This document shows positions 27,780-36,667 of a stretch of 64,000 nt of DNA, one piece after another. A program made the position numbers and the translations under genes. This DNA comes from Azospirillum humicireducens (GTDB lineage Bacteria > Pseudomonadota > Alphaproteobacteria > Azospirillales > Azospirillaceae): the NCBI RefSeq assembly GCF_001639105.2, contig NZ_CP028907.1, positions 371,118 through 435,117 of the forward strand, read 5' to 3'. Numbering within the stretch: the first letter of the stretch is position 1; the number at the start of each line of letters is the position of its first letter. The notes below the pieces were generated by a model. It was given only the letters and a program-made list of their open reading frames with translations, ran no database searches and was not told the origin of the DNA.

Positions 27780-30065
27780 ATGGGTTTCGCGAAAGAGCTC
27801 TACACCCGCGAGTACTTCACCGGCCGCGATGCCGCCGGCAAGCGGCTCCATTACGGCGCAATCGGGATGGAGGAATGGGAGGTTGGCGGCATCTCCGCCA
27901 TCCACCGCAGGCTGATCGATCAGCTTCCCCTGACCAATGCCCATGTGCTGGAGATCGGGTACGGGCGTGCCGAAAGCGCCCGCTACCTTCTGTCGACCGG
28001 CAAGGCCGACCGCTATGTGGGTGTCGATTTCTCCGATGCCGCACACAGCCTGGCCGGCGAGACGCTGAAGACCATCCCGGCGGTGCGCTGGGAGGTCCAT
28101 TGCGACGATGCGGTGCAATTCCTGGCCGCACGGGATTTCAGGGGCGTCTTCGACGCGATTCTGATGCTGGACGTGATCGAGCACATCCCCCGCTCGGAGG
28201 TGCAGTCCCTGCTTCCCCGCCTTTTCGCCGCGCTGCGGCCGGGCGGCTATCTGGTCGTCAACACGCCCTTCTACGCGGTCGACGAGGATTACATCGCCCA
28301 GAATTTCGAATATATCATGCCGTCGAGCAGCGATCTCCTTCCCGAGACGCGCGGCATGCATTGCAACAAGTACACCGAACAGCGGCTCCAGCAGGAATTC
28401 ACCCAGGCGGGATTCTTCCGCGTCGGTTCCACCCTGTTCCGCCGCGCGCCCGAGCCGGGTGAGAAGGCCAAATGCGCGGTGATCATCCCGGTCGGCCCCG
28501 GGCATGAGGCGCATTACCAGCAGGCGATCAATTCGGTGATGGCCGCGGCCCAGACCGATCCCGGTCCCTTCACCGATTTCGACTGCGTCATGATCGACGA
28601 CACCGCGGGCGCCAAGGGGCGGTCGGCTGCCCGGAACGAGGGCGTGCGCGAGGCGGCGTCCCGCGGGGCGGACTGGCTGTTCTTCCTGGACGCCGACGAT
28701 CTGATGATGCCGCAGGCCTTCCAGCAGATGGCGCCGCACACCGACCGCGCCGACGCCGTGTGGGGGCTGATCCTGGAAAGCCTCGACCAGCAGCCCGGAT
28801 CGGATGCGGTGACGGGCCGAATCCGCCTGCCCCAACTGCCGCGGATCGAGACGCTGGCCGACTTGCTGCTGCACGATCCGTACGTCACCTTGCAGATGGG
28901 CCATTTCATCCGCACCGCCGTCGCACTGGCGACCCCGTTCGACGAGACGCTGGATGTGGGGGAGGACGTCGACTACTACCTGCGGGTCTGGAACCATGCC
29001 CGATGCGTGAAGATCACCGCGCCGCTGTTCCTGAACCGCAGGGGAATGCATTCCACCGGGCCGCGAGCGGGCAACGGTGCCGACTGGCGGGCTTCGACCA
29101 CCCAGCTGTTGGAGCGGGCGCGGCAGGCGCACGGCCTCGATCCCGATGGCGAAGCGGCGATTGAGATTCGCAACGCCGCCACGCAGGATACCCGGATATG
29201 GCAGCGCGGCTTCGGGGCGGTCGATCCCGGCGACCTCTTTTCCATCAGCCGCCAGTTCCCCTTCCACGGCTTTCTGGAGATCGAGCCGACGATCGGCGAG
29301 CCGATCGCCCTGTTCGACGACAATGACGATCTGGTCTGCATGAGCCTGGGCTGGCGCGGCAGCTATGAACCGGCCTCGCTGCGGCTCTGGCAGACGCTTG
29401 CCGCCGGATCGCGGGTCGTCTTCGACATCGGCGCCTATACCGGCATCTACTCGCTGATGGCGGCGCGGGCGGCGCCGGAGGCGCGCATCGTTGCGGTGGA
29501 ACCGGTTCCTGCCAATCTGGCGCGGCTGAAGAAGAACCTTGAGGCGAACGGCTGCGGCAATGCGCTGGCCGTTCATGCCGCGATCCTCGACCGTCCGGGC
29601 GACGTGACGTTGTCGCGGACGGCGTCGGGCGATTTCCTCACCTCCGGGGCGTCAATCGTCCGGCAGGCCGGGGTGGAGGGTTTCGCCAGCGAGACCGTTC
29701 CCGGACTGACCGGCGGCGATCTGCTGGGGCTTGCCGGCGAGACGGTGGTCGACCTCGTGAAGATCGACGTGGAGGGGGCGGAGGCCCAGGTGCTTGCCGG
29801 CATGGCCGGCATCCTGGAACGCTGCGGCCCCGACCTGCTGATCGAATGCCTGGATCGGGAGGCGGCCGACAGGGTCGATGCCATCCTGCGTCCTCTCGGC
29901 TACCGGTTCCACTCCATCGACGACGAGGCCTTGCGCGTTGAGGAGACCGCCCGGTTCCTGCCGGCGACCGGCATGAACACGCTCAATCGCTGGGCGACGA
30001 GGCGGGACCCGACGGCGGTGGCGGAGATGGTTCGGGCCGCCGGTCTGGGCTTTGCCAAGCTCTGA
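27780..30065 (+). CDS. Three-domain protein: SAM methyltransferase, GT-A glycosyltransferase, FkbM methyltransferase
   Basis: 761 aa from ATG 27780 (GGGGAG 6 bp upstream). Domain 1 (about residues 1-210) is a class I SAM methyltransferase: VLEIGYGRAESARYLL near residue 57, then MLDVIEHI and ALRPGGYLVVNTP. Domain 2 (about 235-445) is a family-2-like glycosyltransferase: CAVIIPVGPGHEAHYQQAI and FFLDADDLM, with the metal-binding DADD near residue 304. Domain 3 (about 545-740) is an FkbM-type methyltransferase: VVFDIGAYTGIYSLMA, VEPVPANLARLKKNLEANG, VDLVKIDVEGAEAQVL. Such proteins decorate cell-surface or flagellar glycans. No glycan genes adjoin it, and the acceptor is unknown. Confidence 0.8.
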   Translation: MGFAKELYTREYFTGRDAAGKRLHYGAIGMEEWEVGGISAIHRRLIDQLPLTNAHVLEIGYGRAESARYLLSTGKADRYVGVDFSDAAHSLAGETLKTIPAVRWEVHCDDAVQFLAARDFRGVFDAILMLDVIEHIPRSEVQSLLPRLFAALRPGGYLVVNTPFYAVDEDYIAQNFEYIMPSSSDLLPETRGMHCNKYTEQRLQQEFTQAGFFRVGSTLFRRAPEPGEKAKCAVIIPVGPGHEAHYQQAINSVMAAAQTDPGPFTDFDCVMIDDTAGAKGRSAARNEGVREAASRGADWLFFLDADDLMMPQAFQQMAPHTDRADAVWGLILESLDQQPGSDAVTGRIRLPQLPRIETLADLLLHDPYVTLQMGHFIRTAVALATPFDETLDVGEDVDYYLRVWNHARCVKITAPLFLNRRGMHSTGPRAGNGADWRASTTQLLERARQAHGLDPDGEAAIEIRNAATQDTRIWQRGFGAVDPGDLFSISRQFPFHGFLEIEPTIGEPIALFDDNDDLVCMSLGWRGSYEPASLRLWQTLAAGSRVVFDIGAYTGIYSLMAARAAPEARIVAVEPVPANLARLKKNLEANGCGNALAVHAAILDRPGDVTLSRTASGDFLTSGASIVRQAGVEGFASETVPGLTGGDLLGLAGETVVDLVKIDVEGAEAQVLAGMAGILERCGPDLLIECLDREAADRVDAILRPLGYRFHSIDDEALRVEETARFLPATGMNTLNRWATRRDPTAVAEMVRAAGLGFAKL

Positions 30066-30130
30066 ACGGGGCATCGGAGAACGTCGCCGCACCCCTTGAA
30101 AAGCCTGAATTGCTCCGCATGAGTTCCCAT

Positions 30131-30166
30131 ATCCGGGAGGTTCCGAAACAACGGAGTCTCCCGGAT
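30131..30166. terminator. Strong hairpin between the three-domain gene and hypF
   Basis: ATCCGGGAG (30131-30139) pairs perfectly with CTCCCGGAT (30158-30166); inside it TTCCG can pair with CGGA. It lies 65 bp after the plus-strand gene and 45 bp after the minus-strand hypF end, so it may serve both convergent units. No T-run is seen in either direction. Confidence 0.4.
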
Positions 30167-30210
30167 CGCGGCCGCGGCTTGCGGGCGCCGGTCCAGATGC
30201 CGCTCTCCTC

Positions 30211-32451
30211 CTACAGGGCGAAGGACGCAGCCCATGCCTGACCGAGGCTGAGCCCGCCGTCGTTGGCTGGGGCCAGACGCGGCAGCAGCGGCTCCACGCG
30301 AGCGGCTCGGAAGCCGGCGACCAGTTCCTCCGCCAGCACCGCGTTCATCAGGCAGCCGCCGGACAGCACCACCCGGTTCAGGCCACGCGTGCGCAGCACC
30401 GGCAGCGTCCACTCCACCAGCGCCGCAGCCGACGTGCCGTGGAACAGATCCGCCCCCGCCGCGGCGTCGGCAACGGACAGCAGGCGCTCCAGCAGGGGCG
30501 TCAGATCCAGTTCCCCGTCCTCGATCCGCCAGGCCCCCTCCGCCACCCGCGGCCGGCGGACCAGCGATTCCAGCGCCATCGGCGCCTCGCCCTCGAAACC
30601 CGCGACGGCACGGACGCCCAACAGCCCGCAGGCGGCATCGAACCAGCGTCCGCAGGAACTGGTGAGCGGGGCGTTGATGCCGCGCTCGATCATCCGCCGC
30701 ACGCCTTCGGCGGGACCATGGCCGGCAAAGCGGGGAACGATCTCATCGGCGCGGCCCATGCGGACCAGGGCGGCCGCTGCCATCCGCCAGGGCTGGCGGG
30801 CGGCGACATCGCCGCCGGGCTGGGCGAGCGGGGCCAGACTGCCCAACCTCTCGGACCGCAAGCCGTCGACCAGCAGCATCTCCCCACCCCAGGATCCGCC
30901 GCCTTCCCCCAGCCCGAAACCATCCAGCGCAAGGCCAAGCGCCGGCCCCTCGATCCGGTGTTCGGCCATCACGGCGGCGACATGGGCGTGGTGGTGCTGG
31001 ACTGCGACTGTGGGCAGGCCGCTCCGCTCGGCGAAGCGGGTGGACTGGAAATCCGGATGCCTGTCATGGGCGACCGCCACCGGTTCGACGCCCAGGATAT
31101 GCAGCAGATGGGCGATGGTCTCCTCCAGGAAGCCCAGCGTCGCGGCGTTGTCGAGGTCGCCGACGTGTTGTGACAGGAAGGCCTCGTCGCCGCGGGTGAC
31201 GCAAACGGTAGTCTTCAGATGGCCGCCGACCGCCAGGATCGGCGGTACGGCACGGGCCAGCCGGATCGGCTCCGGCACATGGCCGCGGCCCCGGCGCAGG
31301 AAGGCGGGGGCGCCGGCCAGCTTGCGGACCACGCTGTCGTCGGCGCGGATCACGATGTCGCGATCATGGTCGACGATCAGGTCGGCGATGCCGGCCAGCC
31401 TCTCCCGTGCCTCACCGTTACCGATGGCGAGAGGCTCCCCGCCGGGATTGGCGGAGGTCATGACCAGCGTCAGCTCCTGCGGCTCGCGCAGCCAGCCGGT
31501 GCCGTCGGGCCGTCCCGCCGCTTCGTGGAACAGCAGATAATGCAGCGGCGTGTAGGGCAGCATGACGCCCAGCCATGCCAGACCGGGGGCGATGTCGGAT
31601 GCCAGCTCCGGCCCATCCGCCCGCCGCCGCAGCAGGACGATGGGGCGGGCCACCCCCTCCAGCAGCCGGCGCTCGTCGTCGTCCATGCGGACATGGCGGG
31701 CGGCGGATTCCGCGTTGGCGACCATCAGGGCGAAGGGCTTTCCGTTGCGCTGCTTGACCCGCCGCAACCGCTCCACCGCGTCCGCGCGCGTGGCGTCGCA
31801 GGCGAGATGGAACCCCCCCAGCCCCTTGATGGCGACGATCCTGCCATCCCGCAGGGCGGCCAGAATGTCTTCCGGCGGGTGGGACAGCCGGGGACCGCAG
31901 GCCGGGCATGCCGTCGGCTGGGCGTGGAAGCGGCGGTCGGCCGGGTCCTCGTACTCCGTCCTGCAGTCGCGGCAGAGTGCAAAGCCGGCCATCGCCGTCT
32001 GCGGCCGGTCATAGGGAAGCCGTCGCGTGATGGTGTAGCGCGGGCCGCAATGGGTGCAGTTCAGGAAGGCATAGCGGTAGCGGCGGTCCGCCGGATCGAA
32101 CAGTTCGGCAAGGCAGGCCGGGCAGACCGCGGCGTCCGGACCGATGCCGGTGGCGATGGCACCTGCGGACTCGCTGTGGCGGATGGTGAAGGAGTTCTCG
32201 GCAGGGAGCGGGGCGACGGCTTCGCAGTCCACCGCGTCGATGCGGGCCAGCGGCGGCGCCTCTTCGGACAGGGCGGTGCGGAAGGCGGCGGTGGCCGCGC
32301 CCTGCACCTCGATCAGCACGCCCTGCGGGTCGTTCAGCACCCAGCCGGTCAGGGCGAAGCGCCGGGCGAGCGCATGGACATGCGGGCGGAATCCCACCCC
32401 CTGCACCCGCCCGCGCACGCGGATCCTCAACCGTTCGTCGTCAGGGGACAT
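30211..32451 (-). CDS. hypF: Carbamoyltransferase HypF
   Basis: 746 aa from ATG 32451; a longer frame to 32505 adds residues unlike the family. N-terminal acylphosphatase domain: RIRVRGRVQGVGFRPHVHALA. Two zinc-finger pairs follow: CPACLAELFDP, CTHCGPRYT, CRDCRTEYEDPADRRFHAQPTACPACGP. The YrdC-like domain covers about residues 200-380 (IVAIKGLGGFHLACDA, KPFALMVAN). The C-terminal Kae1-like domain has HHHAHVAAVMAEH and LSGGCLMNAVL. HypF makes the thiocarbamate on HypE that becomes CN- of the Fe(CN)2CO group. It stands apart from the hup operons with no other hyp gene nearby. Confidence 0.95.
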   Translation of the reverse strand: MSPDDERLRIRVRGRVQGVGFRPHVHALARRFALTGWVLNDPQGVLIEVQGAATAAFRTALSEEAPPLARIDAVDCEAVAPLPAENSFTIRHSESAGAIATGIGPDAAVCPACLAELFDPADRRYRYAFLNCTHCGPRYTITRRLPYDRPQTAMAGFALCRDCRTEYEDPADRRFHAQPTACPACGPRLSHPPEDILAALRDGRIVAIKGLGGFHLACDATRADAVERLRRVKQRNGKPFALMVANAESAARHVRMDDDERRLLEGVARPIVLLRRRADGPELASDIAPGLAWLGVMLPYTPLHYLLFHEAAGRPDGTGWLREPQELTLVMTSANPGGEPLAIGNGEARERLAGIADLIVDHDRDIVIRADDSVVRKLAGAPAFLRRGRGHVPEPIRLARAVPPILAVGGHLKTTVCVTRGDEAFLSQHVGDLDNAATLGFLEETIAHLLHILGVEPVAVAHDRHPDFQSTRFAERSGLPTVAVQHHHAHVAAVMAEHRIEGPALGLALDGFGLGEGGGSWGGEMLLVDGLRSERLGSLAPLAQPGGDVAARQPWRMAAAALVRMGRADEIVPRFAGHGPAEGVRRMIERGINAPLTSSCGRWFDAACGLLGVRAVAGFEGEAPMALESLVRRPRVAEGAWRIEDGELDLTPLLERLLSVADAAAGADLFHGTSAAALVEWTLPVLRTRGLNRVVLSGGCLMNAVLAEELVAGFRAARVEPLLPRLAPANDGGLSLGQAWAASFAL

Positions 32452-32655
32452 GGAAGCCCTTTGGAAGCCCTCTGGATGCTTTTCGGCGGTGCCGAACCCC
32501 CTCATCCTAACCTTCTCCCGCCTTTCGGCGAAACGTCGTTTCCCCTGTCTGCGGCGTCAGCGGGTTGATGTCGGGGGGAGAAGGGATTTCGCAACGATCG
32601 CGGCGGCTGGCGGTTGAAGGAAGGATGTTCGCGGAACCGGAACGGAGACGCCGCC
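32452..32655. other. Divergent spacer upstream of hypF
   Basis: The spacer between hypF (minus) and the polyketide synthase gene (plus) is about 440 bp in all. On the hypF side a 10-bp direct repeat AGGGCTTCCA (minus-strand sense) lies just before the ATG. I see no larger gene here. Confidence 0.4.
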
Positions 32656-32703
32656 ATGAGCGCAGGCAAGCACGGGAAGACCGCCAAGCCGACGATGGAT
32701 TGA
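32656..32703 (+). CDS. Possible 15-codon ORF with its own terminator
   Basis: ATG 32656 encodes MSAGKHGKTAKPTMD and stops at 32703. A GGAG lies about 9 bp before the ATG and a Rho-independent terminator follows within 10 bp. The peptide is basic and of no recognised family. The unit could equally be a small RNA; evidence is limited to the ribosome site and terminator. Confidence 0.25.
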   Translation: MSAGKHGKTAKPTMD

Positions 32704-32709
32704 GAAGAG

Positions 32710-32743
32710 AGGGCGGCGCTCCTCGGAGGGCTGCCCTTTTCCT
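32710..32743 (+). terminator. Rho-independent terminator in the hypF-PKS spacer
   Basis: AGGGCGGC (32710-32717) pairs with GCTGCCCT (32730-32737; one mismatch), followed by TTTTCCTTT. It ends a short plus-strand transcript that contains the 15-codon frame. Confidence 0.55.
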
Positions 32744-32891
32744 TTGCCGTCGGACCATAAGCTCAGGGCGATAGCCTTTTGAGACGGTGCAGCTTGGCGC
32801 AACCCGCCTGCGCCCTACCTGTTGGCGGAAGGAGCGGGAAAGCCGCTCCAACCCCGAAGGCTCCGACCGGCGGCAGCATGCAGGAGGCAGT

Positions 32892-33950
32892 ATGTCACTC
32901 GATCCGCGGCTGTTGGCGGTCGCCACCGCGTTGCCGCCCCACCGCTTCGAGCAGGAGGAGACGCTGGCCGTCGCCCGGACGGTGTTCGCCCATCGCCTGC
33001 GCGACTTCGACCGGCTGGCTCCCGTCTTTGCCAACACCGGTATCCGCGCCCGCCATGCCGCCTGCCCGCTCTCCTGGTATCTGGAGCCCCACGGCTGGGG
33101 CGAGCGTGCCGCCGTGTTCGAGCGGGTCTCGCTGGACCTGCTTGAGGAAGCGGCCGGCAAGGCGCTGGACGCCACCGGCCTGCGCCCGGCCGATGTCGAC
33201 GCCATCGTCTGCGCCACCACCACCGGCATCGCGACGCCGAGTCTGGAGGCGCTTCTTCTCGACCGCATGGGCTTCCGCCCCGACACGGTGCGGTTGCCTG
33301 TCTTCGGACTGGGCTGCGCCGGTGGGGCGCTGGGACTGGCGCGGGCGGGCATGATGGCGCGCGCCATGCCGGGGCGCACCGTGCTGTTCCTGGTGGTCGA
33401 GCTTTGCACCCTGTCGCACCGGCCGGAAGAGGCCTCCCCCACCAATGTGGTGGCGAGCGCCCTGTTCGCCGATGGTGCAGCCGCCGCCCTGCTGCGGGCA
33501 CCGATGGCCGGGGACGATGCCCTCGGCCCGCGCGTGATCGACAGTGCCGAACACACCTGGCCAGGCACCCGGAGGATCATGGGGTGGCGGATCGAGGACG
33601 AGGGCTTCGGCGTCGTCTTCAGCCAGGATATCCCGCGCCTGATCCGCGAGCGGATGGCCCCGGTGATCGACCGGTTCCTGAGCGGCCGCGGCATGAGCCG
33701 CGCGGATCTGTCCGGGGTGATCTGCCACCCTGGCGGCGCCAAGGTCCTGCAGGCGCTGACCGAGGTGCTGGAGCCTGCCACCACCGGGATGGACGAGTCC
33801 TGGGCGGTGCTGGGCGACTGCGGCAACATGTCGGCGGCCAGCGTCATGTTCGTTCTCGACCGCCGGATGCGCGCCGGAGCGAGGGGGCCGCATCTGATGC
33901 TGGCGCTCGGCCCCGGCTTCACCGCCGGCCTCACCCTGCTGGACCTGTGA
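32892..33950 (+). CDS. Type III polyketide synthase (chalcone/stilbene synthase family)
   Basis: 352 aa. The catalytic triad is readable: Cys142 in GLGCAGGALGLARA, His279 in VICHPGGAKVLQAL, Asn312 in DCGNMSAASVMFVLDR. C-terminal GPGFTAGLTLLDL is also typical. Start ATG 32892 has AGGAGG five bases upstream; longer frames are non-homologous. Bacterial relatives make alkylresorcinols or alkylpyrones from fatty-acyl starters and malonyl-CoA. The adjacent membrane methyltransferase, 2 bp downstream, is the usual partner in such operons. The product is not determinable from sequence. Confidence 0.9.
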   Translation: MSLDPRLLAVATALPPHRFEQEETLAVARTVFAHRLRDFDRLAPVFANTGIRARHAACPLSWYLEPHGWGERAAVFERVSLDLLEEAAGKALDATGLRPADVDAIVCATTTGIATPSLEALLLDRMGFRPDTVRLPVFGLGCAGGALGLARAGMMARAMPGRTVLFLVVELCTLSHRPEEASPTNVVASALFADGAAAALLRAPMAGDDALGPRVIDSAEHTWPGTRRIMGWRIEDEGFGVVFSQDIPRLIRERMAPVIDRFLSGRGMSRADLSGVICHPGGAKVLQALTEVLEPATTGMDESWAVLGDCGNMSAASVMFVLDRRMRAGARGPHLMLALGPGFTAGLTLLDL

Positions 33951-33952
33951 CC

Positions 33953-34519
33953 ATGGAGGCAGTCGGTTGGCCGCAGGCGATCCTGCTGGCGGTCGCCGCC
34001 CAGCGGCTGCTTGAACTGGTGGTCGCCCGCCGCAACACCGCCCGCTTGCTGGCCGAGGGAGCGCGGGAGGTCGGGGCGGCCCATTATCCGCTGTTCGTCG
34101 TGCTTCATGCGGGCTGGCTTCTGGCGCTGTTCCTGGCGGTTCCGGCAAACGCCCCGATCGATGGCTGGCTGCTGGCGCTGTTCCTGCTGCTGCAGGCCGG
34201 GCGGGGGTGGGTGGTCGTGACGCTCGGCCGCTTCTGGACGACGCGGATCATCACGCTGGACGGGGCGCCGCTGGTCCGCCGCGGTCCCTTCCGCTGGGTC
34301 CGGCACCCCAACTATCTGGTGGTGGCGGGCGAGCTGGCGGTGCTGCCGCTGGTGTTCGGCAATGTCTGGATCGCGGTCGTCGCCACCCTGCTCAACATTC
34401 CCCTCACCCGCCGCCGCATCCGGGTGGAGGAGGAGGTGCTGAGCGACCGCCAGGAAACCGGCGGCGGCCCCGGTCGTTGGACAAGGTGGAGCCGCCGCCG
34501 TATCCCGCCGGCAGCCTGA
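33953..34519 (+). CDS. Isoprenylcysteine carboxyl methyltransferase (ICMT) family membrane protein
   Basis: 188 aa with about four membrane helices. The SAM/phosphatidylethanolamine methyltransferase-like motif RRGPFRWVRHPNYLVVAGELAVLPLV and the terminal RIRVEEEVL are the ICMT signature. ATG 33953 follows the polyketide synthase stop by 2 bp. In bacteria this family sits next to type III polyketide synthases and probably O-methylates the lipid resorcinol or pyrone product. The last residues (GRWTRWSRRRIPPAA) are arginine-rich and not conserved. Confidence 0.87.
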   Translation: MEAVGWPQAILLAVAAQRLLELVVARRNTARLLAEGAREVGAAHYPLFVVLHAGWLLALFLAVPANAPIDGWLLALFLLLQAGRGWVVVTLGRFWTTRIITLDGAPLVRRGPFRWVRHPNYLVVAGELAVLPLVFGNVWIAVVATLLNIPLTRRRIRVEEEVLSDRQETGGGPGRWTRWSRRRIPPAA

Positions 34520-34563
34520 CCGTTTCATTGTCAGGACAAGGCACTTGTCCCTTCCCTCACTCC

Positions 34564-34740
34564 CCCGTCGTCGGCATCACCGGGGCATCGGCCTGAGCCG
34601 GCCCTGCCACGGCGCTGACCTTCGTCGCCTACCGGCAGGCTTCCATCCGCCTGATCGCCCGCTCCGAAGACGCGCTGGAGGAGGTGAAGGCGGAGGTGGA
34701 GCGGCTGGGTGGGCGGTCTGGGCTTCGCCGTGAGCCGGAT
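34564..34740 (+). pseudogene. Remnant of a short-chain dehydrogenase/reductase gene
   Basis: The plus frame from 34564 reads VVGITGASA, a TGA stop, AGPATALTFVAYRQASIRLI, then ARSEDALEEVKAEVERLGG. This matches an SDR N-terminus (TGASxGIGxATALAFA, then LIARSEDALE..VE.LGG). The GIG of the glycine motif is replaced by a stop and AGP, and nothing SDR-like follows the LGG. The rest of the gene is deleted. It lies 44 bp after the ICMT-like gene and may once have been a third gene of that operon. Confidence 0.6.
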
Positions 34741-35024
34741 GACGCCACGGCTGCGATAGGTCGGCTGCCGGCTCTCTTCCACGCGCAGACCGTCCGTCGA
34801 CCATCCTGCGAGCAAAACGGATAATCAGCCGGAAACGCTATTGCCAAGACAATCCAGGCATACTACCATACCAGTTCTTGAACAATCTGGTCATCGGCCA
34901 TTCCCTTCCCTGCTGGAGCCCCGAGATTGGGGTTCTGCCGGCAACCCGGCGTCGGGCCGGCCACGCACCAGGTCAAAGGCGGCATCCATGCCGCCGGCAG
35001 TGCAATTTTCTGGGAGGAAACGAG
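34741..35024. other. Upstream region of the DctPQM operon
   Basis: 284 bp without a gene. It contains an inverted pair ACCAG (34870-34874) and CTGGT (34887-34891), 134 bp before the receptor gene, and a strong GGGAGGAAACGAG ribosome site at its end. No clear promoter hexamers are called. Confidence 0.35.
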
Positions 35025-36008
35025 ATGTCTGTCATGGCGAAGGCCGTGCGCGCCGCGCTGTTCGGTTCGGTGATGTCCCTGGTTTCGTTCGGCGCATCGG
35101 CAGCCGATTACACGCTCAGCGTCAACACGGCGCTGTCGCCGCAGGACCCGCTCTACAAGGGCCTGGAGGAGTTCAAGGCCAATGTGGAAAAGCGGTCGGC
35201 CGGCAAGATGAGCGTCCGGCTGTTCCCCGCCTCGCAGCTGGGCAAGGACGAGGATCTGCTGGAACAGGCGCGGGCCGGCGCCCCGGTCGCGGTTGTGGTG
35301 GACGGCGGCCGGCTGGCCGTCTTCGTGAAGGAGTTCGGCGTGCTGGGCGCTCCTTACGTCGCCCAGGGCTATGGCGGCATCCGCAAGGTCGTGACCTCCC
35401 CGATGTTCGAGGAGTGGGTGCAGAAGCTGCGCAAGTCGTCGGGCCATCAGGTGCTGTCCTTCAACTGGTGGCAGGGCGAACGCCACATGCTGACCAACAA
35501 GCCGGTGAAGGTTCCCGCCGACCTCAACGGCGTGCGCGTCCGGACCCCCGGTGCGCCGGTGTGGATGGAGACGATCCGCGCCATGGGCGCCACGCCGACG
35601 CCGCTGCCCTGGTCGGAGGTCTACACCGCCATGCAGCAGCAGGTGATCGACGGAGCCGAGGCGCAGGATCCGGCGATCTACGGCTCCCGCCTGTATGAGG
35701 TGGCGAAGTATCTGACCAAGACCGGCCACATCAACCTGATCACCGGCATCGTCACCAGCGCCGCCTGGTTCGACGGCCTGCCGAAGGACATGCAGACGCT
35801 GCTGCGCGAGGAGTCGCTGAAGGCCGGCGACAGCGCGTCGAAGGCGACCGAGAATTCGCTTGCCGATTTCGAGAAGCAGATGAAGGACAAGGGCATGCAG
35901 ATCGTCGAGATCGACGTGACGCCCTTCCGCACCGCCACGGCGCCGGTCTATGAAAAGCTCGGCTATGGCGACCTGCAGAAGCAGGTCGAAACGCTGCTGA
36001 AGCAGTGA
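35025..36008 (+). CDS. TRAP transporter substrate-binding protein (DctP family)
   Basis: 327 aa. A Sec signal peptide (MSVMAKAVRAALFGSVMSLVSFGASA) precedes the periplasmic receptor. DctP hallmarks: VRLFPASQLGKDEDLLEQARAG, VPADLNGVRVRTPGAPVWMETIRAMGATPTPLPWSEVYTAMQQQVIDGAE. The Arg in GVRVRTPG binds the ligand carboxylate in the family. The ligand is probably an organic acid. The start was set by the signal peptide and ribosome site. The transporter membrane genes follow after a hairpin. Confidence 0.93.
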   Translation: MSVMAKAVRAALFGSVMSLVSFGASAADYTLSVNTALSPQDPLYKGLEEFKANVEKRSAGKMSVRLFPASQLGKDEDLLEQARAGAPVAVVVDGGRLAVFVKEFGVLGAPYVAQGYGGIRKVVTSPMFEEWVQKLRKSSGHQVLSFNWWQGERHMLTNKPVKVPADLNGVRVRTPGAPVWMETIRAMGATPTPLPWSEVYTAMQQQVIDGAEAQDPAIYGSRLYEVAKYLTKTGHINLITGIVTSAAWFDGLPKDMQTLLREESLKAGDSASKATENSLADFEKQMKDKGMQIVEIDVTPFRTATAPVYEKLGYGDLQKQVETLLKQ

Positions 36009-36017
36009 CCGGACCGA

Positions 36018-36038
36018 TCCCGGTTCCCTCGACCGGGA
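36018..36038 (+). terminator. Intercistronic hairpin after the TRAP receptor gene
   Basis: TCCCGGT (36018-36024) and ACCGGGA (36032-36038) form a perfect 7-bp stem in the 140-bp gap between receptor and permease genes. Such hairpins usually stabilise the receptor message so that it is made in excess. No T-run. Confidence 0.45.
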
Positions 36039-36148
36039 GCGGGAGCGCCGCACCTTGGCGGCTTCCGCTCCCCTCTCCAGCAACCGACGCTCGCAGCCTT
36101 CGTCCGCGGTGACGACCCCTGCGGTCCGGACCGGAGCACCCCCTTGCA

Positions 36149-36667
36149 ATGAAATCCCTCTATGTCAAGGCGGAGGCGGTGTTGGCGACGACGCTGCTCG
36201 CCGTCATCGTCCTGCTGGTCTTCCTGGCCGGCATCAGCCGCTGGTTCGGCTATCCCCTGGTCTGGTCGGTGGACGTCGCCCAGCTGCTGTTCGCCTGGGC
36301 CAGCTTCCTCGGCGCCGACCTCGCCCTGCGCAAGCATGCCCATATCGGCATCGATTATCTGGTGAAGCGGCTGCCGGCTCGGCCGCGCGCGGTGCTGGAT
36401 ATCCTGCTGGCGCTGGTGGTGCTGGCCTTCCTGCTGACCATGGCGGTCAAGGGCTATCAGCTGACCATGCTGAATCTGGAGCGGCAGTTCGGCGACAGCG
36501 GCATCAGCTATGCCTTCGTCACGGCGGCGGTGCCGGTCGGCTGCCTGCTGCTGTCCTTCACCCTGCTGGGGCAGACGGTGGCCGCCATCGGCCGGCTGCG
36601 CCGGACCCCGCGCCCGATCTTCAACACGCCGTTGGAAACCCCCGTCGCCGAGGAGGTGATGCCGTGA
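36149..36667 (+). CDS. TRAP transporter small permease (DctQ family)
   Basis: 172 aa with four membrane helices. Motifs: FLAGISRWFGYPLVWSVDVAQLLFAWASFLGADLALRKHAHIGIDYL is the conserved DctQ block. It overlaps the large permease gene by 4 bp (GTGA), implying coupled synthesis of the membrane complex. Confidence 0.93.
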   Translation: MKSLYVKAEAVLATTLLAVIVLLVFLAGISRWFGYPLVWSVDVAQLLFAWASFLGADLALRKHAHIGIDYLVKRLPARPRAVLDILLALVVLAFLLTMAVKGYQLTMLNLERQFGDSGISYAFVTAAVPVGCLLLSFTLLGQTVAAIGRLRRTPRPIFNTPLETPVAEEVMP

